64,000 bases of DNA from Thraustochytrium sp. TN22 (Eukaryota > Sar > Bigyra > Thraustochytrida > Thraustochytriidae), in contig JABLUY010000072.1 of the NCBI GenBank assembly GCA_013306675.1, forward strand, positions 82,211 through 146,210, written 5' to 3'. Made by a program: the position numbers and the translations under genes. This document shows positions 1 through 10,610 of the stretch, one piece after another. The notes beneath the pieces are model-generated. The model was given only the letters and a program-made list of their open reading frames with translations, searched no databases and was not told the DNA's origin. The first letter of the stretch is position 1; each line of letters starts with the position of its first letter.

Positions 1-1454
1 CTCGACGCGCACGCGCGTGTGCCACTTGGAAAAGCAGGTTGTGCGTTCATTCTTTCTCATGAACACGTGCAGAGGCACACCGCAGATGGTGCAACGACGG
101 TGCGTTTGCTTGCCGCAGATGACGCAGAGCCGCTTGGCGGGAATCCTCTTGTTGTTGGCGTTGAAGGATGCCTTTCCCGCTGCCTCTGAGTCATGTTGCA
201 GTGCGGCATCGAGGCGGATGTCGCGGGCTTGGCCGTGGTTGAAGAACTTCTGCAACTCGGGGGTTCGCTTGCGCTTACCGGCGGTCACGAGGTCCCTCGC
301 CGCTTCCCTGGTGAGCCCAGTGGGCTTGGGCATGCTTGGCTGCATGTTGAACTCCACCTGCGCCGTATCGAGCTGCCTGCTCCTGTAGACGTGACGGACC
401 ATGTCGACAGTGAGGCGGAACGAGACAGTGCTGAGCGCTTCAGAGCGGTTCACCTTGTCGCGGAGGGCCTTTAGCCCGTCGCTGTCTTCGAGGTTGCTCT
501 TCCTCGCAGCCTGTAAGTAGCGGTAGACCACGATGGCGTTGACAACGAGCTGCTTGTACGTGCGCAACGCGATGTTCTGGTCGCAGCTCAGATTCATGCA
601 CTGCGTGTTGGTGATCTGCTCCACGTACTGTGTGCTTCCGTCGACGCCGCCCTTTGCGACGTTGTATAGCTCCTGCGGTAAGCACTTGATGACATGCACG
701 GGCCGCATGGGCCCCTTCAGAGCGACAAGCTTGCGCATGGCGCGCCACAGCCGGAAGTGCGAGCTCAGCACCGCCCCCTCCTCCTCGCCGAAGATGGCAG
801 GTGGCTTGGGCGGCGCACCCGCTGTCGATGCTCTGGTGCGCCCATGTCGTGAGCTTGTCCGCCCACGGTTTCAGAGCGCGCTCCATGGCGAGCCGGGCGT
901 CCGGAGGCACTTCAACGAGGCAGGCGTACAAACACGAACTCGTGCTGGCAGCAACGTAGAGCACGTGATCGATTTGGAGGACCACAGCTTGGTGCAAGAC
1001 TTGCGCGCGGTGCTCGGCAGGTATGGCCTTCCACCAAGTCTCGTCCCCCACGTGTTCATCTGGGTGCTCACGATACGTGCGTCTACCGCGCCTCCAGGCG
1101 CGACGCGCGTCTTGATCTCGACGCTGCATAGTACTGACGATGCGTCGCACTCCGCGCCTGGAAGCCGGACGCGAGCGACTCCATCCGGCGAGACTGCGAG
1201 CCCCGGAACGGTCTTGTGCTGAATGAGGCCGACCTCGAACATGCACTCGCACCACGCGTCGGTTCGTCGACCAACGCAAGTATGTCTTCGAAGTCTTGCT
1301 GCGCAGCGGCCTCAGCACGAGCATCCTCGTCGCCAAGCTCCTCTCCTTCTTCGTCTTCGTCCCCTGTGTCCCGCTTGTCCAGGGGCACGAACTCGCTGTC
1401 GCTGTCGCTGTCGCTGTCGTCCTCCACGCGGTGGTTAGGCCTCGCCGATGCCAT
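1..1454 (-). pseudogene. Decayed mobile-element gene: YqaJ-like nuclease joined to PiggyBac-like C-terminus (partial)
   Basis: Reading the minus strand from an ATG at 1454, coding-like sequence continues to the window edge but changes frame three times, near 1262, 1078 and 850. The first segment is acidic (Asp/Ser run, then EFVPLDKRD). The second has the PD-(D/E)XK pattern of YqaJ/lambda-exonuclease-like proteins: SPDG, then about 20 residues later VEIKTR. The third continues that fold (WWKAIPAEHRAQVLHQ). The last segment, from 840 to 1, is open without a stop. It has a PiggyBac-like ELYNVAKGGVDGSTQ motif and a C-terminal Cys/His cluster (CVICGK, CTICG, CFSKWH) like the PiggyBac zinc domain. 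I see no DDE catalytic region between nuclease and GGVD motif. Because the frame changes leave recognisable motifs in different frames, this looks like a broken copy; assembly errors or unrecognised introns are alternatives. The element's function is unknown to me. Confidence 0.6.
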
Positions 1455-2098
1455 GATGTCGCAGTGCGGGCCCGACTCCACGTCCAAGCGCTGCGGCAGG
1501 GGCGTGCGAGCTGAGAGCAGGCACAAGGCACCCGCCAGGGCCGCCTGCAGCCGCGCGCCGCAGCGCCTGCGGCTCCAGCGCGCTCCGCGACGAAGTCGCG
1601 CGCGAGCTCCCCCCAAAGCCGCTCTGGGCGAACTGCCGAGCTCATCTCATCCTAACCACCACGCCTTCGGCCAAAATGAATAGGGGGCAGGAGCCTTGGG
1701 TCGCTTCGAGTGGGCCTCTTCAAGCTCGGCCCCATCGCTGCGTTTTTGATCGAATGCGGAACTAACTTCGCCAGACTCTAGGCCACTTTTTTGGAGCAAA
1801 TCGGGAGTAAAGTACCCTCTTAATACGCTTTAGTGCCCCCTGTGCCGGGCGTCACCGAGGGACCCCCGCGTGGTAGGCGGATACGAGTAAGCATAGAGGT
1901 GTGATTGGGATATGGCTATCCTGATTAAACTCCGTCTAGGGCGATGGGATTGGGCTATCCTACGAATGCGTAAATGATTCCCAGAAAGAAATTCGGCCCA
2001 CGTTTGGTTCTTGACCATTGCCAACGAAAAAGGAGATGGCAAGGCAGCGCAGCGCGGTCATGCCGTAGGACCGGGCATCAACAAAAAGTGAATTTTTG
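1455..2098. other. Intergenic, no gene seen
   Basis: This stretch separates the mobile-element remnant from the tRNA genes. It is less GC-rich than the flanks and has only short open frames without recognisable motifs. A run of five A at 2083-2087 lies 12 bases beyond the 3' end of the first tRNA and reads as TTTTT on the tRNA strand, so it probably ends Pol III transcription. Confidence 0.5.
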
Positions 2099-2193
2099 TA
2101 GTCGCGCAGGGGGTCGAACCCCGGACCTTGGTGTCGATACTCTCGAGGCGAGAGGTATTAGCACCACGCTCTAACCAGCTGAGCTACACAACC
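2099..2193 (-). tRNA. tRNA-Ile(AAU) with 21-nt intron
   Basis: Reading the minus strand, the acceptor stem GGTTGTG (2193-2187) pairs with CGCGACT (2106-2100), leaving discriminator A at 2099. The D arm is GCTC/GAGC, the anticodon stem is TGGTG/CACCA, and the T arm has loop TTCGACC. The anticodon loop reads CTAATA before the break, giving anticodon AAU (isoleucine). A 21-nt intron (2135-2155) sits in the canonical place, one base 3' of the anticodon. Five T on the sense strand (2083-2087) are a likely Pol III terminator. Near-identical to the neighbouring tRNA except for the intron. Confidence 0.93.
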
Positions 2194-2228
2194 AAAGACG
2201 TTGTTCGATGTTACGCCGGAAAAAATTC

Positions 2229-2322
2229 TAGTCGCGCAGGGGGTCGAACCCCGGACCTTGGTGTTGATATTCCCAAGGAGGGCGTATTAGCACCACGCTC
2301 TAACCAGCTGAGCTACACAACC
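2229..2322 (-). tRNA. tRNA-Ile(AAU) with 20-nt intron
   Basis: Second copy of the same tRNA, on the same strand 36 bases upstream. Acceptor, D, anticodon and T arms match the first copy; the anticodon is AAU. The 20-nt intron at 2265-2284 is in the canonical position but differs in sequence from the other copy. Six T on the sense strand (2220-2225) follow the gene almost directly and are a good Pol III terminator. Confidence 0.93.
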
Positions 2323-2477
2323 AGGCGAAACCCGCTAGGGTCTCGGTTAGGTTTCCGTTGAGGCTCCGGCGGCAGACGCCGCATAAGATCATCGACGGCG
2401 GGGCGGGGAGCGCGGGGCGCTGGCGGCGCGGTCGCCGGTCGAGTCAAGAGCGAGCCTCAGGACGCAGCGGCGGACGC

Positions 2478-2511
2478 TGGCAGGCACTGGCAGGCAGGCA
2501 GAACCGAGAGG
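2478..2511 (+). repeat. (GGCA)n tract 5' of the YccF gene
   Basis: Interrupted GGCA repeats end about 37 bases before the ATG of the YccF gene. Similar tracts, always reading GGCA on the sense strand, precede four other coding genes in this window. Confidence 0.7.
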
Positions 2512-2547
2512 GCGGAGGATCGCAGAGGCTCCGAGTCGGGCGGCGGG

Positions 2548-3243
2548 ATGGACGCGAAGGAGGCGACCGCCGTGCCGGTGGCGCGCGAGGCGGCGCCCCG
2601 CGTGACGACGACGACGACGACGCGGCGGTACGAGACGCGCAGGGACGAGCGCGGTGCGGTTTCCTGGGCCGGCAACCTGCTGTGGATATGGCTGGCGGGC
2701 GGCGCCGTGGTGGCGGCCATCTACGCGGTGCTGGGGCTGCTGCTGCTCATTACCATCGTGCTGGCGCCCTTTGGCCTGCAGCTGCTCAAGCTCGCGCGCC
2801 TCGCGCTCTTCCCGTTCGGCATGTCGATCGAGGCGGAGATGAGCGAGTATAGGTGCGCAGGCTGTGGCAACATCGTGGGCAACCTGCTCTTCCTGCCCAT
2901 TGGCCTCTTGCTCTTGGCCTTTCACGTCGTTGCCGGCATTTTGTGCGCCTGCACGTGCTATGGCATCATCTTCAGCTTCCAGCACTTTAAGCTCGCGCAG
3001 ATGGCGCTCTGCCCGTTCGGCTCGCACGCTGTCTTTGAGAGCGTGTCGCGCCACGAGGAGACTACCACGCTGCGCGAGGAGATGTACGACCAGGACAACC
3101 TCTATGGCGACAGCTACGCGGCCGCGCAGCCCGTGGCTGGTGCTGGTGCTGGCGCCGGAGGCAATGGGGCAGGCTTTGGTGCAAGCACGAGCAATGGCTA
3201 CAGCAGCAAGCCGCAGTACGCCAAGACGTCGTACGATCCATGA
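2548..3243 (+). CDS. Double YccF-domain membrane protein
   Basis: 231 residues with two copies of the YccF (DUF307) motif. The first (about residues 45-95) has NLLWIWLAGG, a hydrophobic span, ITIVLAPFGLQLLKLARLAL and FPFG. The second (about 108-160) has a hydrophobic span followed by FKLAQMALCPFG. The family's usual two-domain layout and the conserved PFG turns are visible, so an integral membrane protein with two hairpin-like hydrophobic segments is expected. The biochemical role of YccF proteins is not established. The N-terminal 40 residues are polar with a Thr run; the C-terminal 60 are Gly/Ala/Ser-rich and probably disordered. The start is the first ATG and lies just after a GGCA repeat tract. 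The gene is convergent with POLA2. Confidence 0.85.
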   Translation: MDAKEATAVPVAREAAPRVTTTTTTRRYETRRDERGAVSWAGNLLWIWLAGGAVVAAIYAVLGLLLLITIVLAPFGLQLLKLARLALFPFGMSIEAEMSEYRCAGCGNIVGNLLFLPIGLLLLAFHVVAGILCACTCYGIIFSFQHFKLAQMALCPFGSHAVFESVSRHEETTTLREEMYDQDNLYGDSYAAAQPVAGAGAGAGGNGAGFGASTSNGYSSKPQYAKTSYDP

Positions 3244-3593
3244 GGCTACAGCAAGCAAGCCAGCAGTATGCCAAGACGCAGGCTGCGGCGCAGTGCGAGC
3301 GCCTGCAGGCCCTGATGAGGAAGTGCCCTCACATTCAGGATCGGGGTCTCGGCCTGGAGGGTTGGTGAGGATTCGGGTCTGCGCTTCCACACGTGTCTAC
3401 AAACCATGAGGATGTGAAGCGCGTAGGGCAGGGCAGGGCAGTCCGTAGTAGCAGTAAGGTGGATGTAGTAGTTGTGCACGCCATCCTGGAGCCTCCTGGT
3501 GGGTGGATATCCGGGGAGGAGCTCCACCTGGGTTTTCGCTGACACGAGTTGTTGTTTTCCTTTTCATGGGGTACCAGTATCATTGTTTTCTTT

Positions 3594-3630
<37 letters not shown>

Positions 3631-3708
3631 CGCGTTCTTCTTGCGCTATACTTCATCACCCTGGGCGGTGTTCCTTGCTTCCTTCTTTCTTCTACGAGGG
3701 CGACGACA
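3244..3708. other. Convergent 3' intergenic region with (CT)n(CG)n microsatellite
   Basis: Between the stops of the YccF gene and POLA2 there is no credible gene. A (CT)n run passes directly into a (CG)n run at about 3594-3634; alternating CG is a candidate Z-DNA former. The tract shifts phase cleanly from pyrimidine-only to alternating purine-pyrimidine. Confidence 0.8.
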
Positions 3709-5929
3709 TCAGATGCGCACGACCTCGACCTTGGCGCGCTGCGGCAGCTGGTTCGGGATCATGAGCGTCTCGTCGCTGTCGCCCTCGTCCTTGTCCTGAT
3801 CGACGGCATTCTCCTCCGGCTTGCCTCGGGCGGCGGCAGCGCGCTCCTCGACTGTGCGTGGCTTGACGAGGATGCGAGCGTACATGCCGCCGGTCCGGCC
3901 GCGCGTGAGCCTGCCCGGATTGACGCAGAGCGTGCCGTCGCAAAGATCGTGCGCAAAGTGCATGAGCTTGGAGGTGAGGAGCAAGAGGTCGGGCTGCACG
4001 TCGAGGTGAAGCGCGTGACGCTGGTCGAGCTCGAGCGAGGCGCCGGGCGCCGGCGGGAACATGGGGTAGAAGGAGCGCTGCAGAATCATCTGCTCGGCGA
4101 GGCGCTGAATGCGCTTCTTGGGGCGGGCGCGGTCGACGCGCGCCACATCCTCGCCGGCCAGGTGCATGATGGTGTCCTGCGTGTTGACGCCGACGACAAG
4201 GTTGGAGACGCGCAGTACGCACGGGTTGGGCGCGAAGAGGATCTGGTCCGGGTCCGAGAGCTCCACGTTAGCAAGGAGAGCGCGAGGCAGCGGCGGCTGC
4301 GGGTACGCAACGGCGTGTGTGACGTCGTCGAGGCTGGGCACGACGACGACGCGAGTGGGCGTGCCGTCGACGACGGTGGCGATGCGCTGCAGCACAAACT
4401 CGAGCACGTCCATGAAGGAGAGCGAGAGCTGCTCGCCGGTCTCGAGCGTCTTGATGCACTTGCCGACGGCGACCTGCGGGTGCGTGGCGTCAACAAAGGG
4501 GCCCATGAGTACGAGCACGTCGGGCTTGGCCTCGGCCACGTTGGCCAAAAGGTCCTCGAGCGGCTCGTAGTCGAGGTCGTCCTGCGTCGAGAAGGGGCCG
4601 GCCGCCGTCATGATGGCGACGGGCGCCGACTCGGCACGCGCCGCGCGCGCTTCCGGCACCGCGGCGAGCCGCGGCTGCACGGCCGAGAAGATCTCGCGCG
4701 CGTGGAAGACCGGGCCGGACGGGCAGACGCCGCGCGCCACGATGACCTGGCCCGGAAAGAGGCTAAAGGCGGAGACGGCGGGATCGATCTCCAGCTTGAC
4801 GCGCGCGCCGTTCGCATCGGCGCGCGAGCCCTCCAGCACGAGCGAGCTGGCGTTCAGCTTGCCGTTGGCCGCCTCGCAGCACACGCGGCCCAGGACCAGG
4901 ACCTCGTCCTGCCCGGTCTGGCCCACGGCCGCAAAGTCCTCGTCCGTCCAGTTGTACGCCGCCTTGAAGTGCTCCTTCATCTCGCCCAGCTGCGCCTCGA
5001 GCATGCGCGCGCGCTCCACCACCGTCGTGTACATGTACTGGTACGGCTCGCGCAGGTCGCTCAGGAGCTCCACGCGCGGCGCCGACCGGCCCAGCGCGCC
5101 GTCCGCGCCGCGCTCCGCGCACACCGCGTCCCAGTCCAGGCCGGTCTTGGCCGGGTCCGCACTCAGCTCCACCTTGCCCATATCGCTGCGCTCGGCGTAC
5201 GCGGCCGTCGAGCAAATGGGCGATCCGGACGTCGGCAAGGCCTTGACGGGTGTCTGCGACCGCGGCGGCGTCTGCGGAGCCTCCAGCTTCACGCGCTTCT
5301 TCTGATTCGACAGCAGCACAGCCTTGGTGGCCGACCCGGCCGCGCCGCGCTTGCCACTGCCCACCGGCCCAACCGGCGACGCCTCGCCCAGATCCAGGCC
5401 GAACTTTTGCGAGAAGTCGTCGATGCGCTTGCCCTGGCCCGGCAGCCGGCTCACCGTGCGTTTCGTCAGCACCGGCGTCGAGTACCCGGCCGTCTGCACG
5501 CGCTCGCCAGGTGCCAGCCCATCCTGGCCCTGCCGCGGCGGCTTCTTGCCGTACACCCTGCGTCCCTTGGCCTCGTTGCGCTGCTCCTCCTTGGCCAGCG
5601 CCTCGCCCAGCTTGCGCAGCAGCTTGTCCGGCCCGGCGCCCGCGTGGTTCAGGGCCAGCACCTCCCACTTGGTCGCCAGCGTCTCCGCCGTCACGCCGTG
5701 CCGCGCGCACAGCTCGCGGCCTGCGCAGAGCACAGTCGAGCAGACCCGTGCATGGTCGCGAGCGCGTCAGTTCCCCGGCCCTGCTTCGACAACCATGACC
5801 TGCCTGGCCCTCTTCGCGCAACCTACACGTCTCCACGAAGCTCTCGTCGTCCGGCTGCGCGTCGCCCACGTTCTTGAACGCGCGCCGCACGTCCTCCGCG
5901 CCCGCCAGGGCCGCCGTGGCCGCGGGCAT
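3709..5929 (-). CDS. POLA2: DNA polymerase alpha-primase subunit B (one intron)
   Basis: The non-catalytic B subunit tethers DNA polymerase alpha-primase in the nucleus during replication initiation. Two exons are inferred: 5929-5827 and 5720-3709, joined in a split Cys codon so that ESFVET-C-RELCARHG reads through; the product is 704 residues. The N-terminal helical region (about 1-70) matches the B-subunit start, followed by a Pro/Ser linker, then the OB/calcineurin-like phosphoesterase fold with VLVLMGPFVDATHP and VVVVPSLDD. The C-terminal signature is clear: FAHDLCDGTLCVNPGRLTRG then TGGMYARI. It is slightly longer than human POLA2 (about 600), mainly in the linker. The ATG at 5929 is chosen because it directly starts the conserved N-terminal helix region. 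The gene is convergent with the YccF gene. Confidence 0.92.
5721..5826 (-). other. Spliceosomal intron in POLA2 (106 nt)
   Basis: On the minus strand the intron begins GTAGGTTGCG and ends CTGCGCAG. A CTGACG element (5765-5770) about 45 nt before the 3' end could be the branch site. Removal restores the reading frame across a conserved helix. The 5' site shares nine bases with the intron in the phosphomannomutase gene. Confidence 0.85.
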
Positions 5930-6389
5930 GCTCGCTGGTCCGCGGCGAGGCCCGCTTGCGATGCCGTGCTGCTGCGCGCGCGGTGCCGCGCGCGGTGCCG
6001 CTGCGTGCACGCCGTGCAGCCGCCGCGCGCGCCGTGCAGCTGCCGCACGCCGCGACTTGGACTGCGTCGCTCGCTGCCTCTGCTCTGCTTGGCTCTCTCT
6101 CAGCTGCGCCCAACCACCGCGACTCGCCGTTAGGTCCACGGCCCTGTAGCCAAGGCAGCCTCAGGCTGGGCAGGCAGCGACCTGACCTAACGGTGGCGAT
6201 CGTGCCGCGCTGCGCCATGCCCATGCGGCGACTTGACAGCGAAGAGCGAGCAGCACACAGAGCCGCGAAGCCGACATTTCCACATGCAGTGCGGCCGGCT
6301 CAAGAGTCGATCGAAAGTTGAGATCGGGTGCGTGGATGACGCGCGACTCGCCTCACCTCGACAGCTCGCTCTCTGCGAATGAGCGCTGC

Positions 6390-7095
6390 TTGCGCGTTGC
6401 GTAAAGACGATGAGATCAGAGGCAGCGCATGCGTAGCGCCCTCTTCGCATCAGAGACCAGATGAGCCTTGAGCAAAAGGTCAGTTGCGACACGGCGGCGA
6501 GGCAGATACGAGCGTCGTGTCAGGCAGCGAGCCAGAATTGCCCGCAGGCGCAAAAGCTGATGAGTGATGCTTTCGCGAGAGAGACGAGGCCAGAAGCAGC
6601 GCGCCATGCAAAGGTATTACATGGATCAGGAGGCCACGAGCTGAAGGCGGGAAAAGGACGTAGGAAAGAAAGGGCAAGGGCACTACTGCCAGCGAGCCAG
6701 GCAATTCCTCGAGAGCTAAGGTTTCGTCAAAGAGACGGGGCCATGAGCAGGCGTCAGAGAGATGCAGGCAAGAGCAGCGCCGATCAAGGATGAATAGCGT
6801 TGGATACCACTCTTGGAGAAAGGGATCGAGGGCAACCATGCTAGCCCGCCAGCTAAAGCCATGGAGCGAAGCTTTCGCAAAGGAGACGAGGCCAGGAGCA
6901 GCGCGGGGCAAATGGAAATAGCCCAGGAGTGCCCGCACGCATGAAAAGCATCGAAACCAAGGATAAGAGCGATAGGAGCCGCCGAGGAGCAAGAAAGGAT
7001 GGTCCACGAGTGCACGCATGCGTGAAAGGCCTTGAGGAAAAGGACACGAGCCACACTCGCAGCGAGGCAGGCAGCTTCACAAGGGTACGGGCGAA
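6390..7095. repeat. Decayed tandem array, period about 151 bp
   Basis: A core resembling TTTCGCAAAGGAGACGAGG followed by CCAGGAGCAGCGCG occurs at 6571, 6722 and 6873, exactly 151 bases apart. Weaker relatives lie near 6397 and 7031. Stretches upstream of each core also correspond (for example CAGCGAGCCAG near 6527 and 6700). Copies are strongly diverged, so this is an old array. Confidence 0.6.
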
Positions 7096-7810
7096 GGTGC
7101 CGCTTGATAGTACCAGAACTTTGACAGACGCCGGCCAGTCGTGCCAGGGACGATTCTTGAGAGGTCCGAGAAGAAGTTGGGCACCTGAGCAAGAAATCAA
7201 CCCTTGGAGCGCGCTGGGGCCAGATCGCCATGCTCGGGGAGTGTGACCTGCCATTTGTCTCTGCTCGGACTGGACCCAGCCATCCTTTGCCGCCCCCGCC
7301 CCCCCCTCCCCACGCGCCCGCCCTCCACAAGCCTCTCTCATCTGCCGCCTCTGCTACCGTTGCGGAAGGTGCGCCTGCCGGCCGACTCAGCAGAAGGCGG
7401 CCTGGCCAATCATCAGCACTGCACTGCAGTCTGCAGCAGCCTGAGCCTGCTTGGAGGGAGGTCAACCGTCAACAGCTCAAGCTGACTACGCGCCGCCACC
7501 GCGCGGCGCCCGCAGTGCGCGTCCTTGTTTCCTCTACTCGGTGCGGTGCACGCTCAAGACTTAGTTTCCGCAAGTGAAGAGAGAGCACAGGCTCGCGGCC
7601 CCAGTCTGACCGCGGCGGCCTTCGGCCCGGCGGTGGGCCTTCGCCGCCGGCCCGCCGGATCTCGCCAGACGAGGCAGCCGGAGCCCGGTGGCCGGCAACG
7701 CGGCAGCGCGGCAGCGCGGCCCGGCCACACGTCTGTGCCTGGCAGGCCATGGCAGGCTGGCGCTGGGCGCTGTCTCGCTGTCTAGCGGACACAGCTGGCA
7801 GGTCCGAAGT

Positions 7811-7830
7811 CGGCAGGCAGGCAGGCAGGC
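7811..7830 (+). repeat. (GGCA)n tract within gene-poor stretch
   Basis: About four GGCA units followed by GGCC/GGGCCC-rich sequence. No coding gene directly follows it. Confidence 0.7.
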
Positions 7831-10199
7831 CGGGGGCCCGGGGCCCGGGCCCACTTCTGTTGGAGGGCGCTGCACGAGGCTCCGAGCCACGGGCGGTGGC
7901 TTGCGCTGGCGTGCGCGCGCAAGCACGTCACCACGGCTGCAGCAACGGCCGCGCGCACTCGAGCCCGGCGCGCCTCGCAGTCAGCTCGCCGCGGCGCACC
8001 TCGCAGGCCGTGGCTCAGCAAGCTTGATCCGAGCCTGGATCTGGCTCAGCCCGTCCGACTCGTCGCTCTGCCAGTGGCGGTTAGGAAGCACCGCTGGCGC
8101 GACCAGAGCCTGCAGTGCCAGGGAAGCGCCGCGCGTCGCGAGCGGGACAGAGCCTTGCTGGCTCGAAAGCGAAGCATTGCTTTGCTCGCCCTTGCAAGGC
8201 TTGCCTCGCCCCGAAGCAGGAGCTGCAGGACCGCCACGCCACGCCAGGAGGCCTCCCGGCGCCGGCTCGACTGGGCGCACTCGCCGTCAGCAGTGCTTGC
8301 GCTGGATTCGAAGGTAATATCCGCGTGGCGCGCGCAGGATCCTAACTGCCTGAGGCTCGCCTTGCTGCCAGCAAGAACGAGTGCCGAGCGCTCGCAGCGC
8401 CTCACATCGCCTCGCAGGCTCGCAGCGCCGCGCAAGCAACGCCTGACACCGCCGCCGCGCTCTCTGCTCAGCCTGCCGCGCCTCGATTGCCTCGCCTCGC
8501 AGGCTGCCGCGCACACTAACGGCCGTCGCGCTGCCGCGCACGGCCCCCTCTTCCCAATCAGCCCCCGCGCCGCGCCGCGCCGGCCGCTTCCCGCCCTCCC
8601 TCCTTCGGCGCAGCCGCTGCGGGCGGCGCGGCGCTGCGCGGCGCGGCGCTGCGCGGCGCGGCGCAGGCCGCCGCGCGCTCCGCTCCTGCGCCGCGCGCTT
8701 CGATCCCCAGTCTCTGCTCGCTCCGCGCGGCCACGATCCAACTGGCGGTTTGCCGCCTCGGCTCGCTGTCAAGCAGCGCTACGCTCGGCCTCGTCACGCC
8801 GCCGCTCCTGGAACCGCGCGCCGCGAGTGGGGGCGGGCGCGACGAGGGGGGGGGGCGGCCGGCGGCCGCCCGCACGCCGCGCCGCGCCGCGCCGCGCGGC
8901 GGCGGCGCCGAGCGCGCGCGCGCCGCCGCCAGCCGCGCGCCAGCCAGCCTCGGCGCGAGGCGGGGGGCGGCCTGGGCGCGGGCGCTGGGCTTGCGGTTCT
9001 GGAGAGAACGCGCGCGCAAATTCGTCCCACTTGCTCGCGTCCCAGCGACTCTGCGCAACCCCCCCGGGGCGGCGGCGCAGAGGGGCGGCCCCTCCGCCAG
9101 GGGGGGGCACCGAGGTCCCAGTGACGCCCCCCCCTCCCCCCACTGTGGCGCGCGCCCTCCCATGGACACTTCGAAAACGCCGATCATGCACGTCAAGTTT
9201 CAAAGTAAGGGGCCTGGGAGGCCCCGGTTCCAAGGCGCTGTGGGGGAGACGTCAAGGCGGCGCGTAGAGATCCGACAGGGGGCGACACCCAGAGGGGGGG
9301 GCGGCAGGCGATGTTCTGGTTTGCGGAACCAGCTGCGGGGTCAGAGGGCGCCGGAGGGGGGCAATCCAACCGCGGCCCCCTCGGAGGAACTTTGGGTCCC
9401 ACACCCGCCCCGCATCACCATAACGGCCCAACCCCAGCTCGGGATCCTCGCGCGCCCTCCTTTCCCCTCTCGCCACTGCCCCCCAGCTCCCAGCCTATCT
9501 CCTTCACCACCGAGAATCTCGCCGAAATCCTCAGAGGCGGGCTCACCCCTCCCTTCTCGGGCCTATCCACAGCTGATTCTCGACGAAGCGGGGACCGGAA
9601 CCACCGGCGCCCCTGACGCCACTGGGGATGCGTGCGGGCGGGCTGCGGGAGTGACGGCCGCGAAGAGGGCCCCGCGCCCCCCCAGCCCAGCGCGCGCAGG
9701 AGGGGCAGAGGCGCCCCGCAGCGCGCGGAAATTCAAATCGCAGCGGCCTCCTGCTCGCCGCGCGCCGGCTGCGTCAGGCAGGCAGCCAAGCCCGGCGGCG
9801 CTGGCGCTGGCGCTGGCGCTCTCGCCCTCGCCCGCTCGTACGCGCGCCCAACCGCCCGCGCGCCCGCGCCCGCCCGCGCGCGCGCCCGCGGCGGCGGCGG
9901 CGGCCCGCGCTCTCTCTCGCGCCCGCGCGCGTCGAGGCTCCCTCCGTCCGCATCCGGGCCGGGCCTTCATCATCATCCATTCAACCATCCCGCCATTCGC
10001 TCATCCAAACTCCTCTCTCCATCCAGCTCACGGCTGCGCGGCAGGCGTGCCGGCAGGCGTGCGCGGCGCGCCCCGGCCTCGTCTCTCCGCCGCGAGCGCG
10101 CGGCGCGGCGCGGCGCGGCGCGGCCTGGCGCGCGCGGCGGCGCTGACGCGCGGCGCGGCGGCGCGGCGGCGGGCGGCAGGCGGGCCGGCGGCCAACAGG

Positions 10200-10223
10200 C
10201 GGGCAGGCAGGCAGGCAGGCTAG
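10200..10223 (+). repeat. (GGCA)n tract 5' of cyclin gene
   Basis: About five GGCA units followed by GCTAGCTAGC, roughly 390 bases before the cyclin ATG. GGCA is on the sense strand of the gene. Confidence 0.7.
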
Positions 10224-10610
10224 CTAGCCAACCTCGCTCGCCCTCCTCCCGGCCTCCAAGCCTGCCTGGCGGCCTGCGGAGCGAGCAAAGGCCGCCCGGC
10301 CGGCGCGGCGCGGCGCGGCGCGGCGCGGCGGCGCGCGGCGGTCCGGCGCGCGCGGCGGCGCGGCGCACATGCTGAGACCGGCGGCGTAGGGCAGCGAGCG
10401 TAAGGACCCGGCGGCCCGCGGCGGTGGCTGCCCTGCCCCCCCCCCCGCGCAGCGGCGGCGGCGGCGGCGGCTACGGCAGGCAGGAAGGCAACGTTTGGGA
10501 GCTCGCGGCGGCGCGCGGCAGCCGGCCAGCGCGCTCGCGCGCGCGCGGCGCGCGGCGCGCGGGGCGCGGCGCGCGGGGCGCGGCGCGGCGCGGGAGAGGG
10601 GCGCCGGGCG

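Larger units (their letters stand above)
5930..10610. other. 4.7-kb stretch without a convincing gene
   Basis: No reading frame here has recognisable motifs or plausible protein composition; the long open frames follow from extreme GC content and are Arg/Ala/Pro-rich on both strands. The left part (5930-7260) is of moderate GC and carries a decayed repeat array. The middle (about 7500-9150) is highly GC-rich with GGCA, GCGGCGCGGC and CTCGCAGG-type simple repeats. The right part (9150-10610) becomes the likely promoter and 5' leader of the cyclin gene. A non-coding RNA or an intron-rich gene cannot be excluded. Confidence 0.5.

Noticed and set aside
3472-5877. 801-codon plus-strand open frame opposite POLA2
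   Set aside because: It is a shadow of the conserved POLA2 gene and its composition is His/Arg/Leu-biased without family motifs.
8074-9267. 397-codon frame in the gene-poor stretch
   Set aside because: Pure Arg/Ala/Pro composition on GC-simple repeats, no ATG context or motif, and similar frames on the other strand.
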